A stretch of 10,021 nucleotides of DNA from Phoronis pallida. Taxonomy: Eukaryota; Phoronida; Phoronidae. Position numbers and translations under genes: made by a program. The DNA lies in contig JAOXYC010256786.1 of the NCBI GenBank assembly GCA_028565715.1, positions 1-10,021 on the forward strand, read 5' to 3'. Under the pieces are notes generated by a model. It was not told where the DNA came from and ran no database searches. It saw only the letters and a program-made list of their open reading frames with translations. Each line of letters begins with the position of its first letter. Position 1 is the stretch's first letter. Shown piece after piece: positions 6,718-10,021 of the stretch.

Positions 6718-7686
6718 TTACGCTATTTTCATGTTTTTCCAAATTTTGTGTGTTTGTTCATAAATTCTCCTGTTAAGAAATTGTTTGACTCTTGGACAAT
6801 ACCAAAGTACACCAACAAATAGTCGGAGTGTCCAGTATCTTAAAGTGTCTTTTAATCCCATTGTTGGCCTAGCCTCACCCGTAACTTCTAGTCCTCGAGC
6901 AAACACTGCCTCCTTGCTTAAAGCTGTACAATGAAATACTAAGTTAAATCCATTTATAAAAGCTTCCGACATCTCATGAAAACCAGCATGAGGCTTTTTA
7001 AAATTTGGCAATAATACTTCTTGCTCAATTTGCTTACAGATGTCATTTGTATGCAAGTAGTTGCCAGAGCATATATTGTATTTATCCTCCATACCAAGTA
7101 AAAAACCAATACAACTCCAAAAATGAATATAATCCTCCAATTCTTCAACCGAACATTTTATTCCAAATTTATCCGGGTACATTATGATAATACCCATAAA
7201 CCCACACTGCACAAGAGCCATGTCGTACTGCGATATAACATGTGTTTTTTCCACTTCTTCACAACTTTCACATGCAACTTCACAACTGTTAAGTTTCTTT
7301 GCAACATTTCTATGTATATCACGTATTGCTAAAACAGACTTTAATGTAGAACTCTCCTCATCATCAATCCAAAAATTCCCATAATGCCACCGCATGACAT
7401 AACAGAAAGTTTTGAAATATCTTTTTAATGAGTTCTGTGGAGTGTCGGTTTGTCCAGTCTTTTGGAGAACATGAAGCAGATTAGGAACAGCAAGTCCACT
7501 GGCTAATGAAAAGAACAGACATAGTAAACAGCATACTAGATGTTTCTGAAAAAATAATTGTCCTCTTCTAAATTGTTCAACATCCAGCCATTCAGGTCTA
7601 GTCATTGTCGACCCAGAGTCACATGAATATTTCCTGCCATCTTTTAAGTTCTTTAGATCCATCTTGGATTTATGTGTTCTTCTCAT
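6718..7686 (-). CDS. mpaB / rubber-oxygenase (DUF2236) family protein, putative haem-dependent oxygenase
   Basis: The product is 322 residues. The family (ER-bound oxygenase mpaB/mpaB', latex-clearing protein Lcp; DUF2236) uses a histidine-ligated haem b in the members studied and cleaves lipid-like or terpenoid substrates; the roles of animal members are unknown. Visible features, in order: a basic N-terminus, PEWLDVEQFRRGQLFF (31-46), a hydrophobic stretch at about 50-71 that could anchor in the ER, IRDIHRNV (121-128) with the Arg and His typical of the haem pocket, SQYDMALVQCGFMG (152-165), and DYIHFWSCIGFLLG (185-198), whose His188 matches the family's haem-ligand position. A second hydrophobic run lies at 287-298. 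The coding region is one exon. ATG 7686 is favoured because it has G at -3 and the exon's acceptor is only 27 bases upstream. The exact substrate cannot be inferred. Confidence 0.82.
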   Translation of the reverse strand: MRRTHKSKMDLKNLKDGRKYSCDSGSTMTRPEWLDVEQFRRGQLFFQKHLVCCLLCLFFSLASGLAVPNLLHVLQKTGQTDTPQNSLKRYFKTFCYVMRWHYGNFWIDDEESSTLKSVLAIRDIHRNVAKKLNSCEVACESCEEVEKTHVISQYDMALVQCGFMGIIIMYPDKFGIKCSVEELEDYIHFWSCIGFLLGMEDKYNICSGNYLHTNDICKQIEQEVLLPNFKKPHAGFHEMSEAFINGFNLVFHCTALSKEAVFARGLEVTGEARPTMGLKDTLRYWTLRLFVGVLWYCPRVKQFLNRRIYEQTHKIWKNMKIA

Positions 7687-7713
7687 TTCTGTGAATGATC
7701 TGGGGCCCCGTAT
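7687..7713 (-). other. 5' untranslated part of the mpaB-family exon, after a splice acceptor
   Basis: On the minus strand, a T-rich tract ending TTTTTTATTTCAG (AG at 7715-7714) precedes 27 bases leading to the ATG. The frame is open through these 27 bases (IRGPRSFTE), so an upstream start on another exon is not formally excluded. However, the best upstream donor (GTAAGTAAG, 7883 downward) is preceded directly by an in-frame TAG when joined here, which favours ATG 7686 as the start. Confidence 0.55.
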
Positions 7714-7883
7714 CTGAAATAAAAAATACCAAAGTTAACTAGGGCCTACTAAATTTAAATAGAAAAACCATTGTGATAGCAGACATTAAAGTGGACACCA
7801 TGGAGAGAAATCCTCGCTCTATTTAATCATTCATGAAGTTCTCTGAATTGAGACATAGCAGTCAAGAGTTTTAACTTACTTAC

Positions 7884-7960
7884 CTAAAAGTCCTTTTCCC
7901 ATTTGTCAAATATGTAATTACTTTAAGAATTTAGGAATATTAGCCGACAGCAGGTTACCA
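7884..7960 (-). other. Possible 5' untranslated exon of the mpaB-family gene
   Basis: A near-consensus minus-strand donor, TTTTAG|GTAAGTAAG, lies at 7884/7883 and pairs sensibly with the acceptor at 7714, giving a 170-bp intron. The sequence upstream shows no coding potential in the frame that would join. An ATG at 7902 would create an upstream ORF overlapping the main start in another frame. The upstream boundary is arbitrary. A second donor, AAAAG|GTATGAT at 8458/8457, near more GC-rich sequence, is an alternative first-exon end. Confidence 0.3.
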
Positions 7961-9436
7961 TTCATTGCAACAGTGGCCATGGGTGTGTTGGTGATTTTGT
8001 GTCCAAGCCAATTATGGGGCAATGTTTAGCTAGGCTACTATGTTGGATGTTTAACGTGTTTTTCTATTACAGGCTACTTGTTGTTGCAAGGTATATAATA
8101 TAATATAATAAAATTTATTTAGAGTTAGTTTTTTCAAACATAAAACAGCTCTAAAGAGCTATTTCTGACAAGGTAATCAGTGAAATTTGCCTGAAGGCTG
8201 AATGGAGCTTCGAACTTCTTGTTGAGGGCTTAAGCTGAAGCAGTGACATTGTGGAAATCATAAAGACATAAACACTGATAAAGTGATCTGAAAATGTAAT
8301 AAATTAATAAATGACTGTCACTCACTCAGGCACTGTCAGTGTCAGTGTCAAAAACGAGTGTCTGAAATTTCATTGTCCCGGCGGGAGAATATTCCATGTG
8401 TCCCGACTCGTGAACATTCTTTGAGTCCGACACGTCGCCATTTATATTTGATCATACCTTTTCACACACCGGGACCTTTACGCATCAACCCTGCAAATAG
8501 CTGGGGATATCCTGCAAACCGACGGCAATGAAAATCATAACAAACGTGTGTAATATCTCTGCTTTGCAACAGAGGGCGCAGTTCGTTTCTGCTTCCTGTT
8601 TCGCCAAAGGACGTAAAGGTGAAACATACCAAGTACCCGCGGCGCATCTCTTTCTAGTTTCTAAGGTCCTTTTACCTACACAAACATCTGTTATTCGTAC
8701 TGGTTCGAATAAACCATTGAGTTTGACTGCAATAAAAAAAAACACGTTACCTAGATGGCTTTTGGGTAAAAAATGGATTTGTTTTTTTCCTATTCTTGGA
8801 CTAGATGCGGGAAAAAAGCGTCTCAGTGAGACTTTTTTGATGTTTTTACTATGGTGATTTATTGAGGCAAAATTGCATTGCTGAAAACACGTTTGTGTGA
8901 CAAACCGTGGTGGTTTCCATTATGGGTAAGACGATCTAATTGAACTGAGAAAAGCATTTATTAATTTAGTTTTTGGCCATAACATCAAAATAAATTTGAA
9001 AAATAACACATATATGTTTATATATTTTCACATCGGTGAAACGCACATGGTACAAAACGTGCAACACGTTGCAATAAAATGAATAATTCCAGTGCATCTT
9101 ATCAGGGATTAGTGTGTTTTCATTAAATCAATAATCCACGTCACAGAAAACACATCTACTCCGAGATTTCTTATACACACATAATATATACATGTACAAG
9201 CATCATCGATGAACACATGCTGCGACGTGGCGAATTATTCTAGTGTGCGATTTTAGTTTATAGTTTTTCAAATTACAACGTGGACCTCCGTTTAAAGAAT
9301 GTGGTCATCGTTTGGAGCGAAACATATCGTCATAACGACTGTGGATCGACCTGGGCAACGTGGATGAACACAGAATTATGAAAAGTTTACGAACGTTCAT
9401 TTTTGTTGCCGACGGGAATTGAAATTGGACCCCAAC
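7961..9436. other. Intergenic and upstream regulatory region between the mpaB-family gene and the signal-peptide exon
   Basis: The two flanking genes are divergent, so promoters for both should lie here. The segment 8340-8660 is relatively GC- and CpG-rich for the window and includes CAGAGGGCGC (8571-8580) and GCTTCCTG (8590-8597, an ETS-like core). That is compatible with the mpaB-family promoter or first exon. The sequence near 9230-9436 is the likely promoter and leader of the plus-strand gene. No TATA box or TSS can be assigned with confidence. Confidence 0.4.
8335..8349. repeat. Short GTCAGT microsatellite
   Basis: Three imperfect GTCAGT units follow CACTCACTCAGGCACT. The neighbouring TATAATATAATATAAT run at 8094-8109 is a second simple repeat. 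Both lie in non-coding DNA upstream of the mpaB-family gene. Confidence 0.5.
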
Positions 9437-9486
9437 ATGAAACTAGCGGGCTATCTGTTGCTATTTATAGCTTTGCACAGATGCAG
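9437..9486 (+). CDS. Probable first coding exon of a secreted or membrane protein (signal peptide), partial
   Basis: ATG at 9437 has A at -3 (CCAACATGA) and encodes MKLAGYLLLFIALHRC, a compact signal peptide with a Lys near the start, a Leu/Ile/Phe-rich core and a short polar end. Two further bases (AG) precede a near-perfect donor, CAG|GTACGT, at 9486/9487, so the exon ends in phase 2. Single exons encoding just the signal peptide are common in animal secreted proteins and receptors. No continuing exon is recognisable in 9487-10021: the one good acceptor (near 9573) reads into TAA after 12 codons. The product family cannot be named. Confidence rests on the combination of start context, signal-peptide character and donor. 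Confidence 0.5.
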
Positions 9487-10021
9487 GTACGTCATTTTTA
9501 GATGTCATAAGACTGATTCGCAATTTTTAATGTAGAAACACATATATTGTACCCTATCGTTTGCTTTATTTAGTCCATTGCACGACACGCTGATGTATAA
9601 ATTGTTTTAAGGCTGTCAAGAAAATCATGCTGGGATTGAGACATTTGAGAGAGATTTGAGACATTTATTAACCGAATACAAACTAATACAATCATTAATA
9701 ATTAAACATACGAAAAACAAATATTTCAATTAATTCAGTAAATGTATTGGTAAGAGTTGCTCTATAAATGCCAGAGCCACTGCAACGAATAACCCAACAT
9801 TGTGAGATTTTTCAACCACAAGCTTTATTTCATAAACTTTTAGGCATATCAATAACATTTTTAAAACTTTAAGAGGTAATGTTGATTAATATAATCAAGG
9901 CTCTAGTAGCCTACACGGTAGGATTTTTATTTGTTTAAGAAAAAATGCTTTTAATAGAATATTGTACAGTAAAACGGATCCCTAAATCTCAAGTTTAGTT
10001 TGCATTGAGATAAGATAACAT
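9487..10021 (+). other. Intron of the signal-peptide gene (incomplete)
   Basis: This AT-rich sequence follows the donor at 9487. No downstream exon is convincing: the acceptor-like TTTGCTTTATTTAG near 9573 leads to a stop after a few codons. Otherwise nothing is recognisable up to the right edge. Confidence 0.4.

Noticed and set aside
8700-8715. tRNA B-box-like GGTTCGAATAA suggesting a tRNA or tRNA-derived SINE
   Set aside because: No A box is present at the proper distance, no cloverleaf can be drawn, and the last positions depart from the B-box consensus.
8528-8857. Plus-strand 109-codon frame and the overlapping minus-strand frames at 8462-8745
   Set aside because: Opposite-strand frames of similar length overlap in a relatively GC-rich promoter-like stretch. 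There are poly-lysine runs from A-tracts, no domain features, and no supportive splice or polyadenylation context.
9560-9610. Second exon for the signal-peptide gene after the acceptor-like site near 9573
   Set aside because: In the required phase it meets TAA after about 12 codons and shows no protein character.
1-10021. CRISPR array, operon, prophage or other microbial defence system
   Set aside because: There are no regularly spaced repeats, Shine-Dalgarno-led gene strings or prokaryotic gene families. Splice sites and gene content are clearly animal.

Overview
This is animal nuclear DNA, AT-rich and intron-dominated, with GT-AG introns, polyadenylation signals and small non-autonomous DNA transposons. 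There is no bacterial gene organisation. The best-recognised gene encodes a motile-cilium protein and the second belongs to the mpaB/rubber-oxygenase (DUF2236) family, so a ciliated, probably marine, invertebrate is likely. The phylum cannot be fixed from this window.

Layout. (1) Positions 1250-5496, minus strand: the 5' end of CFAP70 (old name TTC18). Four coding exons (4305-4228, 3223-3037, 2050-1869, 1426-1250) join in perfect phase to give the first 208 residues. A splice acceptor sits one base before the ATG and a matching donor lies near 5495, so an untranslated first exon of unknown 5' extent is inferred. It is preceded by a compact promoter-like cluster (X-box, NRF-1, ETS and CCAAT-like motifs, 5591-5689). 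The rest of the gene lies beyond the left edge, and 1-1249 is intron. (2) Positions 6718-7713, minus strand: a 322-residue open frame of the mpaB/DUF2236 family in one coding exon, with a 3' splice site just upstream of the ATG and a polyadenylation signal just after the stop. Its 5' untranslated exon(s) probably lie in 7884-8660. (3) Positions 9437-9486, plus strand: a likely first coding exon encoding a signal peptide, ending in a strong donor. The rest of that gene is off the right edge.

Between and inside these genes are many foldback and repeat structures. They include two copies of a 111-bp MITE, each with a perfect 8-bp target-site duplication (145-255 and 3598-3708), a composite CGGTTACACG element (2117-2319), a nearly perfect 37-bp-arm palindrome (6252-6327), a perfect 26-bp inverted repeat (4469-4570) and a GC-rich hairpin (4990-5016). 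There is also a tandem duplication of part of CFAP70 exon 4 together with its splice acceptor (1321-1590).

The three genes show no functional link. CFAP70 and the mpaB-family gene are simply head-to-tail neighbours, and the plus-strand gene diverges from them. I see no multi-gene novel system. The most interesting points are the duplicated splice site in CFAP70, the animal mpaB-family gene of unknown function, and the cluster of foldback elements.
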